A stretch of DNA of 24,936 nt from Roridomyces roridus (GCA_029378245.1 JARKIF010000362.1:1-24936), one strand, 5' to 3'; shown: positions 1 through 10,244, counted from the stretch's first letter. Notes: generated by a model from the sequence alone, not told the origin. Numbers and translations are program-made.

Positions 1-150
1 ATAGCGGTATCGACCCCGCGTCACTTTCAGGAGAACTAGCACGGTGTTGATCGGCCGCTACAGGAAGAAAACAGCCCCCGACTCTGAATTCTAGACGTAT
101 TAAAGCAAGCCGGGGGGCGCACTGACTGCAATATTCTCAAGTCAACCCCA

Positions 151-2121
151 ATGTCGAACAATTCAGCTCAGAAAAATCTGCATCGCGGTCAAGCGTGTTA
201 TAACTGTCGAAGAAGGAAGATGGTGAGAATATTGGGCCTCAGCCAATTAGTCACTCACCAATTTACAGAGATGCGACGGCGTCCGCCCAGTATGCGGCCA
301 ATGTCAACGCGGCAACCGTCCAGACGACTGCGAATATGTCGGGGAATACACTCAGTCTCGGGTTCAAATTCTCCAGGAGAACATTGCGCGTGTTGAACAG
401 CGCATATATGAGTTGGAGCACCCCGCAGAGGCGCCGCCGCCTAGCACGGTTCCGTTGCACAGGCCTTACACTCCGGGATTCGGGTCATCTTCCTCCCGAG
501 GGGCGCCACTTTATTCCTCCCGGTCGGTGACACTCATTGCACACCAACCGAAATTAACGAGTGACCAGAAAATGATATCTTCCGAAAGAACAGCGAACCT
601 CCTATGGATATGGTGCAAACACTGTGAGTCTGCCCATGAATCGTCCAGACTATGCACTTACCCATGCAGACTCGACCGTTTCCTCCCGTACGCCAGCGAC
701 TTTGGATTCTTCATCCACGTCCCGAGTTTCCGCCGCTCAGCCGTGAAACAGTACCCGCTGGGCCACGACAAGCGGCCCACACCAGCTCTGTTATTCTCCA
801 CCTGTCTCTGGGGACTGCGGTTCTCCCCGCCGTCGCTGCAGATCCACGAGCAAAGTTGCCTGGCACGCACGATCAGTCTAGCATCCACAGACCTATCCAG
901 CGCGCACCCTCACAAGGCGCTGTACACTCTCCAAGCCGAGATACTTCTCGCGTTCTACTTTTTCTCCTCTGGGAGATTTGTAGAGGGCAAGTACCATACG
1001 GCATCGGCAGCTGCGCTTGCGTTGAGCTCGTCTCTCCATTTGATTCGTTCTGCGAATGTGCATGCGCCTTCGGTGGGGCAACTTCCGCCGCCGAGAGACG
1101 CTGTGGAGGAGGGGGAGCGAATCCACGCTTGTTGGATGACCACGATTCTTGATAATCTGTGGGCTGCGGCGCTGAAGCAAGAGCCTGCGCGAGACCTCCA
1201 ATCGACGTCATTCGATACTCCGTGGCCGCTTGAGCTGCAGGATTATGAGCAGGTGCGTGTGATGAGCTCGAGAGGTGCTTTATTGATATGAAGTGAGTAG
1301 GGAAAGATGCACCCGAGTGCGCGGTACAGCCAGACTGTTCAAACGTTCCTGACCGGGGCGCCGGAGAACCACAGAATGTCAACCCTCACGGGGCTAGCGA
1401 GGGGATCTATTCTCTGGCAACAGGCCGAACAGCTCGCACGGAGTTGGCATTCCTGTAAGTTTGCTTTCCTGCCAATACGCAAATAAACTCACCATACTAT
1501 TCAGCCATGCCCCCGCGCCCCCAAGTCTCAGCCTTCCAAGCATCCTTCTAACGGCCCTCGAACGCCACAAATCGAGTCCGTCCGCACAGCACTCGGTCCG
1601 CCCGGGACGATCCCCAACCCAACGCCGGCGATGACGCGCGCCTTGATCGTGGCACACAGCATCGGGCAGCGCGGCGACGGTCCAGCTACACAGCATCGAA
1701 GCAGTTCACGCCGTGATGGATTCCCAAAGGAACACGCATTTCGTCAGCGAGGGCCATACTCAATATCGTCGCCGAGAACTGCGCCGAAGCAGGGAACGGT
1801 AGCGTATATCAATCCAGTTATGGGGGTGAGTCCGCGGTCTGCGTATTGCTGATTGCTCACCTGTTCCGTGAACTAGACCGGTGGATGATTGCGTGCCAGG
1901 CGTCATGGATGAGATCCGAGACAGTAAGATTCTCGCCGCAAGAGAGTGCGGCTCTTGCTTCGTCGCTGGCTCGTGCTGTGTCTGCCATGGCGGTGTTTGT
2001 CGGAACGTGCCCGCTTCTCAGTAGTGATCGACACTAGCAAGAGTTCCTGACGAGCCTTCTCCCCACAGAGTACCAGATATCCCGGATTCAAGATGCTGTG
2101 TGGGCTGAATTGAGTACATAG
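151..2121 (+). pseudogene. Zn2Cys6 transcription factor, frame-broken in its 3' third
   Basis: Predicted fungal-specific DNA-binding transcription factor acting in the nucleus. Exons 151-222 and 269-522 encode a complete zinc cluster with cysteines at residues 16, 19, 26, 33, 36 and 45, followed by a short helical linker (QILQENIARVEQRIYELE). Further exons at 594-623, 670-1252 and 1334-1454 carry the conserved middle region (DRFLPYASDFGFFIHVPSF, then LLFSTCLWGLRFS), typical of basidiomycete members of this family. From about 1505 to 1880 the family-like segments (FQASF, LTALERH, QIESVRTALG, TRALIVAHSI, TVQLHSIEA, ILNIVAEN, YINPVMG, WMIACQ) lie in changing frames, needing about six or seven single-base indels. 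The final exon 2069-2121 gives YQISRIQDAVWAELST and a stop. I infer decay or unpolished sequence; the intron at 523-593 uses a weak donor and is the least certain boundary. Confidence 0.75.
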
Positions 2122-2475
2122 TCGTGGACCGGTTAAACGGCTGTTTCTTCTTCAAGTTGATTAGACATAGATTTCGGTTCAGATAAATATAACGTACCTA
2201 TGAGTTCTACAGCCACTTGTGCTGCGTTGGCGCAATAAGAGTGGGCGACTCCGTGTCAGTGCGGCGGGTCGATGGACCGCGATCACCGGTCTGCAGTAAG
2301 ACCCCGTTTCGACTCCCAGCGTCCGCTTCTTTTCTTCTTTTTTCGGCTCCAGGATGTCGCGTAGTATGGAATTCGGGGGCCATAGGAAGGAGCGGCCGCC
2401 CTGGTCATCGACACCTATGTGCTATCGATTATAATTGGATCACACCATCTACGTCGAAAGCCCGTGACCATGACA
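2122..2475. other. intergenic, no gene seen
   Basis: Short spacer after the transcription factor. It contains a pyrimidine-rich stretch near 2325-2350, but I see no conserved coding signal, RNA gene or clear repeat before the duplicated block begins at about 2476. Confidence 0.4.
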
Positions 2476-3440
2476 ACCTCAAAATGAAGGAACGCCCAAG
2501 GAGCAAGAGCAAGAGCCAAGCTGAGCCGGGTTATTGAAGGAATGATACATGTATCTCCCTAATCCAGCGGTATTGGTATCGCAGTGAGTCAAGTCTGAGC
2601 AAGCGGAACTCGATTCCCCGACAAGAGATCGGAAGCTTGAGCAAGACGGCATACGCACGTACTGCACGCGCGCATGGTTCGGTCGGTGCGTGCGTCCGAT
2701 CCAGTCGATGCCTGCGATCACGGCTACGTCAGCGCCCTGATGAGCGAAGAGTATCGGGATGCACAGATTCAGAAAGCGGCTGATGAGGTAGAGGGCCAGA
2801 TCTGGCGAGGAGATACGATAACCCAGGATGCCGACCAGAGCTCGGGCGGAAGAGTTGAGGGTAGGCATGGGGAGAAAGAAGAGTTCCTTGCCATTCATCG
2901 AGGACGATCAGGGTCGTTATCTAGGTCGCCGAGATGAGTGAGGTAATACCCGAGAATCCGCCGAGGAAGGTAGATGGCGACAGTCCAGTGGAAACAGAGT
3001 CGTGCCACCGTGGTGGTCAGTAATCAAGAGGGGTACACCGCCACCTGTCATATTGAATCAATCAACAGTTGATCCGAACCATCACAAGACACAACTTCAA
3101 ACAGTTTTCACTCTGATAGCGGATACTCCGGCATGCATGGAAGGTGTACATGTGTAGGACCTCCCGACGGACAATTTTCATGTCGGTCAAGCATTTATAA
3201 ACGGAGAGGACCGAGACCTCGTTCGATTCGGGGGCTGGCCATTATAAGTTGCAAGAAAGCCTTTTGTCTATAAATGCACTTGGTGTTAACTGTTTCAACA
3301 GCACAATCCATACCCACTGGCTTATAAATCCATTTATCTCACTGGTCCTTGTTCGATTCGGGGTTCGCCAGTTGTGCGGACAGATAAGGAAACAAATATT
3401 TTTTCTTAGTGGAATAAGTAGTGGCAAATGTAACGATTCA
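2476..3440. repeat. duplicated flank, copy A (pairs with 7592-8460)
   Basis: This block is repeated at 7592-8460 in the same orientation. The first roughly 580 bases (2476-3055 against 7592-8180) are highly similar with scattered substitutions and small indels; the rest is more diverged but still alignable, for example around the shared GTTCGATTCGGGG motif. Reading frames in one copy are not preserved in the other, so I do not call a gene here. It lies directly 3' of the S28 peptidase gene, and its partner lies 3' of the S28 pseudogene, so flank and gene were duplicated together. Confidence 0.8.
3346..3375 (+). other. tRNA T-arm-like (B box) motif
   Basis: The motif GTTCGATTCGGGG can fold as a five-pair T-arm (CCTTG with CGGGG, including G-T pairs) around a TTCGATT loop. 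A similar motif occurs at 3221-3233, and the duplicated copy at 8367-8385 folds with CCCTG and CGGGG. I could not find the matching acceptor, D and anticodon arms, so this is a tRNA-derived remnant or SINE-like piece rather than a tRNA gene. Confidence 0.35.
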
Positions 3441-3466
3441 CAGTGCGCAACATACGGGGTACCAAC

Positions 3467-5381
3467 TCAATTCCCGCGCTTGAAATCCGCCAACCACCCC
3501 TGGACAAACTCCACCTCCTGCATATGTATCGCCTGAATCGCGGGCGGCTCCAGAGTATGATCCGCCAACCCATTCTCATCGTAATGATGCACGGCACCTG
3601 TTTGAAAGTGAATCTTTCCTGCATCAAAGAAGAAGGATTTAAACATACCCGGAATCAATTTAAACGGCCTGAGCGCCGTGTCCGGCCTCGAGGCGTTGGG
3701 GCTGATGAAGCTATGGGCGCAGTCGAACCCCCAGGGATCGACCTGTCCGTCGATAATTGCCAGTCTATCGTGTGCAATACTGAACCCGCCGATTTGATTC
3801 ACGTCTTCGATATTAGGGAGTGCAGGAACTTGGAAGAACTGCCCTGGTGGATAGGCTTGCTGGCAGATCTTGGACGAATATGGGACGTCCACGAACTGGG
3901 ACACAATGCTGGGGATTGACGAGTTCGGAGGGTGTGACTGCAGTTTAATGAGTCTGGGCCAGGAGAACGAAAACGGGTTGGATAGCGTACGTCGAAGAAA
4001 CCCCACTGGGTGCAGACTTGAAATTGCCAGAGTCGCCAAGTCTGAGAGAGATCCGTCTGTTGGAATTCGCTATCATCAATCGTTCCAAAACACTAGGAGG
4101 GGATTAATGATGCATCGAATTGAAGCACCTAGAATGCCCACCTCGTCAGATGTAGACGTCGCGGGACACGTGCTCGAAGTCTGACAATGTTTCAATTGGA
4201 GGAATCGTCTCGAGGTTCATAAGAACTCACTTGGTTGATGATAGTGGCGAGGTTCCAGGTTGCATTGCTCACAGTGAGTCCCTGGAACGTCTGAATCTTC
4301 GCAGCGCTCGGATTCCCCATCGCATCGCAAGTGTTGGCAAAGTCATCAATGTTCACCGCCGGGTCCCAGTTCTTGTCTTGCCACGCGCCGAGGAGGCCCT
4401 ACATTCAACGATTAAAACTCATAAGTCCTTTCAATTATCGGACCACTCACGGCAAAGAAACTCGTCAAATCAGCGTCCAGCGTCAGGCCCGGCATCCCAA
4501 AGAAGCTTTTGACTTTCTCATTTGTCGTCGGGTCCGACAGAAGCGCGTCCACCTCCTTCACAGCGGTAATGAACTGCGCGCTGCAATTCGCCGGTGCCGC
4601 CCGTCTGATAATATCATAATAACCCCAGTTGTTAATAGTCGCCTCGACGACGCCGCTCGAGGCGATTGCCCCATGCACGATGTCGGGGTAAAGGACCTTC
4701 ATGTGTGCGGAGCGTGCCCCTGCGTAGGAGCCCTGCCAACATTCAGATGGAAAGTTTCGGGCTAGAAAAGAAGATACGCACGCCATAGTAAATCCACGGC
4801 GTGCTCGGTGCACTGAGGTCCGCGTCGATCCCGCTGAATTGAACATTCTGCATGAAGTTGGCAGAATCAGCCGCGGCTTGTTCGTTGTTGAGCCAGCGCA
4901 GCGAATCAGTCGTGAAATTGTCCACCGGGACGGATATCCCTTCGCGAATCAACACCGAGGTCCCGATACAAAAAGCCGAATCGAACGCACCATAGTACCG
5001 ATGCTCCAAAATCACCCCGAGCCCATTCGTAGCACTGGCCAGGATATCCACGATCCCAGTGTCCAAATACGGCAACCGATCCGTCACACTGGTTTCCCCA
5101 CCATCCAAAACGATAACAGGTCCCCCAGGTTTATAATGCCGCGAGTTGACAAAGTACCGCTGGTTCCAAGTAAAACCCGTCTGCGTGAAATGATCCAACG
5201 GTTGCGTGAAGTTGAACGCGGGGAAGGTAGTAGTCGTTTGGCGCTTTGAAACCACAGATGTCTTGCCGTTGAGGCGATCCAGGCGCGCGAGACGTTGGTC
5301 GACGAGGGTTTGCACCGACGGTTTGAAGGCGGAGACAGAGAGGAGTGAAGCCGCTAGAAGGAGCAGGCTGGGAAGATTCAT
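3467..5381 (-). CDS. secreted S28-family serine peptidase (prolyl carboxypeptidase-like)
   Basis: Five exons on the minus strand, 5381-4782, 4732-4451, 4398-4231, 4056-3991 and 3937-3467, join without a frame error into 528 residues, a usual length for fungal S28 peptidases. The start is chosen for its signal peptide (MNLPSLLLLAASLLSVSA). Conserved features follow: FNFTQPLDHF near residue 57, the catalytic GGSYAG motif with Ser202 split by intron 1, Asp439 in DGQVDPWG, and the His pair at 489-490 in GAVHHYDENG. S28 enzymes release residues from peptides after proline; this one is predicted to be secreted. A TATA-like element lies at 5416-5426. Intron 3 (4230-4057) is 174 nt, about three times the others. 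A broken second copy lies at 8463-9200. Family assignment is firm; substrate preference is inferred. Confidence 0.93.
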
Positions 5382-5415
5382 GGTAAGGTCGCCATTCTGC
5401 GGTGTCCCGCCTCCG

Positions 5416-5426
5416 CTATAAGTATA
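5416..5426 (-). promoter_or_regulatory. TATA-like element of the S28 gene
   Basis: On the minus strand the sequence reads TATACTTATAG, 35-45 bases before the start codon at 5381. The same stretch survives, slightly changed, upstream of the S28 pseudogene near 9165-9175. Confidence 0.45.
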
Positions 5427-5729
5427 CGTCGAGCTGTGGCGGATGACTCATCGTCCCGTCAGAGAATTGACGAGAAGCATTGGGGCGCCATGAGGGCGAA
5501 CAAGCATCTGGTAGTCGCACCCATATGCTCACGTATTAGAAGCGGGGATGCGGGGATATCCAATTCAGACGTTCGGTATTGCAGCCCGGAGGAGCACGAA
5601 GGGCTCAAATTAACATTTACAAGTACCTCAACAACGGAGGGAAAAAGGCAATGGCATGGGGTTACTGCGAGTCTGTAGAACAGTCAATTACTAGCCTGCC
5701 GACTGATGAACACACGCACCTTTCCAACT
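5427..5729. other. spacer between two minus-strand genes
   Basis: Upstream region of the S28 gene and downstream region of the F-box gene. I see no conserved coding or RNA feature in it. Confidence 0.4.
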
Positions 5730-7309
5730 TCAAACAGCCGGCACAGACACTCCGTCGAGTACTACTCGCTTCTCCGCCTGCAACCGGCGCAATTCCGCGT
5801 ACAAGACAGCATCCATACGCGCGTCGGGGTCCTCGGGATGCCGCTCGATCTCAACCGTAAATGGCTTCCCCTCGCAAGCCGGCGTTCGTGACAGGAGGAA
5901 CTCGATGTAAACGTTGGTACGGAATTGCATCCGGGAGCGAATGCGAAAGGTGTCGAGGCTGGGGACGAGTACTTCGCCCGAAGAAGATTGTGAGGATGGA
6001 TTGGGTCCCGGGCAAGCCAGTGCGCGGAGCAGCGAGTCCGTTACGAGAATTACGTTAGATCCCCGCCCGCGGACGCGAATGTGGTCTGCGATCGCCAGCT
6101 GCTCCAGGTATGGCAGTGCGGCGAGGCATTCACGCAACTGCGCCTCCGATATATTGACATCCGCGATGTTGAGGACGCGGGGATGCGTCGACAACGCGGA
6201 GCGATTGAAGAGTGTAATTGCACGTGCGTGTGGCCAGATGAGGGGGAAGCGGATGAATTCGGTAGAGGACAGCTCTAACGCCCGAAGATTCGGTAAAGTG
6301 AGACTGTCGAAGATCTGGCTGAATGCCTGTTGGCAATGATTTCGGCGGAATTCCCCATCAACCTCCAACCTGAGCCGAGAGACTCGCAGGGTCGTCGGGC
6401 TGAGGTTGAGATGCACCGTCCCGCTTAGACCCAGGTCGTCCAGATAGAATTGAAGATCAAAGCAACTGTCCTCGGACAGCGCTGTGGCACGCGGCAACTC
6501 CATGGCGAGGCCGCTCCAATCGACAGTGTCAAGTTTGAGGAAAGCCAGCTGCTCCAGCGGCGGCAATGAGACGCGGGAACCTACCCGCGTCGTGATGCTT
6601 CTCAAGCATGGAGCGGTCTGCAAGACCGACACATCAGCGTCAGAGTCGAAGCCCCAGTCGTGGAGTGTCAGTTTCTCCAGAATGGGCAAGTTTCCCGTCA
6701 CGCCTGCAAACTGCTCAAGATGCAGAGTAGGGCCGTAATACGCCAAGTGTCTCCATCGGGGCGAATGGTTGGCGAGGAGATTGACTACAGAGGAGCTGGG
6801 CGGTCTAGAGTCGGCGTGCACGACAAGGGCGAGGGGCCCATTGCGTCCATAATCAAGGGCAGATCCAAGCCTCGGGATGGTTCCGGAGCTGTCTGCGAGG
6901 TTGACGTAGATCTTGCTCCACAACGCCGCCGTCTCCAACACAATAGTACGCCATCGCGCACATATCCAGGCTAGACGAAACCGACATGAGTCTAGAGTAC
7001 AATGGTCCGCGTCGTCGATGTACCAGCCGAAGATTCCCCCAGAATTTCGGCTGGTAGCCGACGCACGGGTGCGGACACAGCGTGGCATCCGTCGTAGAGG
7101 CGCTGGAGTTTGGCTCTGTGTGAGAGGGCTGAGTCTAGGCGCTCTCGAAGAGCCGAAATCTGCGTGTCGGACTGGGCAAGCTCGGACGAGAGGGACGAGA
7201 GAAGAGGGATGAGTCGGTCAGGTGGAACGACGTAATGTGCACGGATGAGATCCGCGACGTAGGCGCGCTGGGAGTCGTCGAGAGAAGCGGTGGGACCGTC
7301 GTCGGCCAT
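5730..7309 (-). pseudogene. F-box protein with one single-base frame break
   Basis: Predicted F-box protein, the substrate-recognition type of subunit of SCF ubiquitin ligases. The start at 7309 opens MADDGPTASLDDSQRAYVAD, followed by a probable coiled coil (ELAQSDTQISALRERLDSAL) and the start of an F-box (VRRLPAEIL). At 7031-7041 the frame changes: on the minus strand a run reads GGGGGAATC where one extra A would join PAEILGE to IFGWYID. From there a single open frame of about 435 codons runs to the stop at 5730, with F-box-like LAWICARWRTIVLETAALWSKIYV and a leucine-rich C-terminal part (PILEKLTLHDW, LPNLRALELSS, LPYLEQLAIADH). No intron can explain the shift. The gene may be intact in reality if the missing A is a sequence error. 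The F-box call rests on pattern likeness to agaric F-box proteins. Confidence 0.72.
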
Positions 7310-7401
7310 GAGTACTCGAGTGGGTGTGGTGGGAAGAGAAGAGACGTGTAATGATCCGAGTCACAACAGGAACAAGCGTAGTGATTGATGCCGGCTTGCT
7401 T

Positions 7402-7594
7402 CGGCTTGGCTTTTGAGTCTACTTCGCAGGTTGATTGAAGCAGCCCCTTTTTGATATGATTGGATTTCCTCAGGTAGTAAAAATGCGGCACGAGTTCTCT
7501 ATGAACCAGACCGGAATCGAACGGGCCACTGACAACTGTAGTTTGACTGTAGGGCCTAGGCGCTGGACTTCGTGTGTGTGCTCAGATTCGAGCA
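7402..7594. repeat. direct repeat R1 (pairs with 9604-9788)
   Basis: About 193 bases are repeated at 9604-9788 in the same orientation with scattered differences. Both copies begin CGGCTTGGCTTTTGAG and end ATTCGAGCA. Each contains on its minus strand GTTCGATTCCGG, a near match to the RNA polymerase III B box, about 70 bases from one end. The pair brackets the duplicated flank B and the S28 pseudogene. It could be a SINE-like element or the product of tandem duplication; no coding signal is seen. Confidence 0.75.
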
Positions 7595-8183
7595 CGACCT
7601 CAAATGAAGGAACACCCAAGGAGCAAGAGCAAGAGCCAAGCTGAGCCGGGTTATTGAAGGAATGATACATGTATCTCCCTAATCCAGCGGTATTAGTATC
7701 GCAGTCGAGTCAAGTCTGAGCAAGCGGAGCTCGATTCCCCGACAAGAGATCGGAAGATTGAGCAAGACGGAATACGCACGTACTGCTTGCGCGCATGGTT
7801 TCGGTCGGTGCATGCGTCCGCCAGTCGATGCCTGCGATCACGGCCACGTCAGCGGCAGCGTCCTGAGGAGCGAAGAGTATCGGGATGCACAGATTCAGAA
7901 AGCGATTGATGAGGCAGAGGGGGCGGATCTGGCGAAGAGATACAATAACCCAGGATGTCGACCAGAGCTCGGGCGGAAACAGGCATGGGGAGAGAGAAGA
8001 GCTCCTTGCCATTCATCGAGGACGATCAGGGTCGTTATCTAGGTCGCCGAGAGTCAGGGTATTACCCGAAAATCCACTGAAGAAGGTAAATGGTGATAAG
8101 AGCACGGATGCGAGACAGTTCAGTACAAACAGAGGGTCATCGTGCAGATGGTGGTGAGGAATAAAGAGGGGTACACCGCCACT

Positions 8184-8208
8184 TTAATTAATCAACAATA
8201 TTAATTGA
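8184..8208. repeat. short AT-rich inverted repeat at a rearrangement junction
   Basis: The arms are TTAATTAAT at 8184-8192 and ATTAATTGA at 8200-8208, pairing at eight of nine positions around a seven-base loop. The right arm ends where the transplanted S28 exon 2 fragment starts. Copy A has no equivalent at this position. Confidence 0.5.
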
Positions 8209-8256
8209 TTCGCCGGTGCCGCCCGTCTGATAATATCATAATAACCCCAGTTGTTA
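8208..8256. repeat. 49-base identical fragment of S28 exon 2
   Basis: These 49 bases are identical to 4586-4634, inside exon 2 of the intact S28 gene, where they encode NNWGYYDIIRRAAPAN on the minus strand. Here the fragment sits downstream of the pseudogene's 3' end, outside gene order. Surrounding duplicated sequence differs visibly between copies, so perfect identity suggests a later local copy event. Confidence 0.85.
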
Positions 8257-8462
8257 TTGGTGGTGTGGCAGGACAAGCCACCTTGTCCATCAATCAAAGC
8301 ACTCGGTGTGAGAAGCAGGCAGGTTCGTAGTATGTACCCATTGGCTGATAGATGAATTGATGTGGTCCCTGTTCGATTCGGGGATGCCAGATGGGCACAT
8401 ACGTAGAAGAACACATTCTTATTATTATTTTTGGCCCCGTTGGAATATGTAAGTAGTATCAA

Positions 8463-9200
8463 ATGCGCAACATACGGACTACCAGCTCAATTTCCGCGCT
8501 TGAATTCCGCCAACCACTGGACAAACTCCACCTGCGTATGTATCGCCTGAGTCGTGGGTGGCTCCAGAGTATGATCCGCCAACCCATTCTCAGTAATGAT
8601 GCACGGCACCGGTTCGAATGTGAATCTTGCCTGCATCGAAGAAGAAGGGTTTAAACATACCCGGAATACTAGCAGATCTTGGACGAATATGGGACGTCCA
8701 ACAACTCGGACATAATGCTGGGAGACATGCTTAGTATCTTCGGCGTAATAGGGGGTGAAATGAGCTCGTTTTGCTTGCCCAGTCTGCCGGAGCTGCTGAT
8801 TGTGCACAGCAACAACAAGGTTGAGCACCGCAATGACGAGGCAGAGTAGCACCAGTGGATGTAGTATGGAGAACAAGAACAGTTCGTACAGAAAACCACG
8901 GGGAAAGGACGGAATAAAGCCAAAGGTAAGCATGCACAAGTTTGCCGACGTTCGTAGCTGCGAGAAGTGAAATGATCCAACGGTTGCGTGAAGTTGAATG
9001 AGGGAAATGTAGTAGTCGTTTGGCGTTTTGAAATCACAAGTGTCTTGCCGTTGAGGGGATCGAGGCGGTTGAGACGCTGGGTGATGAGGGGTTGCACCGA
9101 CGGTTTGACCGCGCAGACAGAGAGGAGCGAAGCCGCTAGAAGGAGCAGGCTCCCACCTCCGCTCCAAGTATACGTAGAGCTGTGGCGGATGACTCGTCGC
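8463..9200 (-). pseudogene. scrambled, start-less copy of the S28 peptidase gene
   Basis: Reading the minus strand, 9200-8966 matches the promoter and first part of exon 1 of the S28 gene (LLLLAASLLSVCAVKPSVQ to FNFTQPLDHFT). A deletion of about 37 bases just inside 9150 has removed the start codon. Next, 8965-8723 is unrelated to the S28 gene. Then 8722-8669 matches the exon 5 segment LLDVPYSSKIC, and 8668-8463 matches the 3' end of exon 5, after a 200-base deletion relative to 3657-3858. The catalytic Ser and Asp segments are missing altogether. It cannot encode an active peptidase; it is a decayed duplicate of the gene at 3467-5381. Confidence 0.88.
8723..8965 (-). other. foreign insert with a hydrophobic reading frame
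   Basis: About 243 bases replace the middle of the S28 pseudogene and match nothing else in the window. On the minus strand they read open in one frame as a strongly hydrophobic stretch (FLYELFLFSILHPLVLLC then LVIAVLNLVVAVHNQ), resembling one or two membrane helices followed by a basic tail. I do not recognise the source; it may be an exon-sized piece of a membrane protein gene captured during the rearrangement. Confidence 0.4.
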
Positions 9201-9603
9201 GTTGACAGCGGCTGCGCGCCTCTTGCTTCAGACCACCACACATCCGATTCCCGATTCCCAATGTCCGTTTCTGTGACTCTCCGGGCAACGAGTTTGCGCT
9301 TTCCCTTGGCTTTTCCAATCTGGAGACTGGCTGACTCCGACTCACTGTATTCCTGAACTTGCTAAGATCTCTCCATCAATGTGCTGCCGGACTCTCAAAT
9401 TTCTCTGTCTTCGTGTGCATTGTGTTCTCGTCATTCGAAATTGATTATTGCCCCTTGGACTTGATTGCCTCATTGGAATGCACTCTTCTCGCGGCTACAA
9501 TATCTCGGGCCTTCCCTTCCGGTGTCCACACCCCCAGACTCGGATTGCCATGCGCTAGCAATGGCCCATAAAAGCAGGTGCATGTGGCCAGATGAGAGGG
9601 AAG
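9201..9603. other. unique spacer, no gene seen
   Basis: Sequence between the end of homology to the S28 promoter and direct repeat R2. Short open frames exist but show no signal peptide, motif or splice pattern that I can support. Confidence 0.35.
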
Positions 9604-9788
9604 CGGCTTGGCTTTTGAGTCTACTTCGCGGGTTGATTTGAAGCAGTTCCTTTTTGATATGACTGGATTTCCTCAGGTAGTAAAAATGCGCCACGACTTC
9701 CCTATCAACCAGGCCGGAATCGAACGGGCCACTGACGACTTTGACTGGTCACTGTAGGCGCTGGACTTCGTGTGCTCAGATTCGAGCA
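9604..9788. repeat. direct repeat R2 (pairs with 7402-7594)
   Basis: Second copy of the roughly 190-base repeat, same orientation as R1, with the same B-box-like motif on the minus strand near 9710-9725. On that strand, flanking stretches GACCAG and CTGGTT could pair around the motif, which looks like a tRNA lacking D and anticodon arms. Confidence 0.75.
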
Positions 9789-10244
9789 GGAGTAATTGCC
9801 CCTAAATTCACTCTTCATTTTATACAACTACTTGCATTGCCAGCGCTTCAGCCAGCCAATTACCAAGGCGAGGGATACACACGATTGACTGTTTCAGTTG
9901 TGATGGTTGATAGCCGACTTCCCGTTTCTTTCCGCAACCACCATCATGCTCAAAAGCTGGCAACCTCGTGGAACTGCACTCCTCTTCCCATGCTTGTCCG
10001 CCTCTTGTGTCTCGATCTCGGTCTCTGTCCCAGCAATCCGTCGCCGTCTGCCAAGCAATTCTGGGGAAGCATTACATCCAGGGTCCTTGTAATTCGTGGT
10101 GCGCACGGATTGGTGAGGTCCTGTGCTTCGCTGCGAAAATCTGCGGGGATAAGCAAAATCGCGGGCCCCCGTGACACCCAAATACTCTCTAATTCCACGA
10201 ATACATCTACTTCATCCCACGTACGACAATGCTGCCTCCTTGTC
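9789..10244. other. upstream region of the sedolisin gene
   Basis: No conserved coding signal seen. The region leads into the TATA-like element and signal peptide of the S53 gene and probably holds its promoter. Confidence 0.35.

Larger units (their letters stand above)
7592..8460. repeat. duplicated flank, copy B (pairs with 2476-3440)
   Basis: Second copy of the block that lies 3' of the intact S28 gene. It is close to copy A up to about 8180, then is interrupted by an AT-rich inverted repeat (8184-8208) and a 49-base fragment of S28 exon 2 (8208-8256), and resumes with more diverged homology to 3265-3440. It carries a T-arm-like motif at 8367-8385. Confidence 0.78.

Noticed and set aside
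873..1382. Long open frame antisense to the transcription factor
   Set aside because: It is explained by codon bias of the plus-strand exon, which carries the family motifs.
2479..2898. Minus-strand frame with hydrophobic, protein-like residues in duplicated flank A
   Set aside because: The duplicate at 7710-8012 preserves the DNA but not the same frame, so there is no sign of coding constraint.
7402..9788. LTR retrotransposon with R1 and R2 as terminal repeats
   Set aside because: The interior holds peptidase and flank fragments, with no reverse transcriptase, integrase, primer-binding site or polypurine tract, and the repeats lack TG/CA ends.
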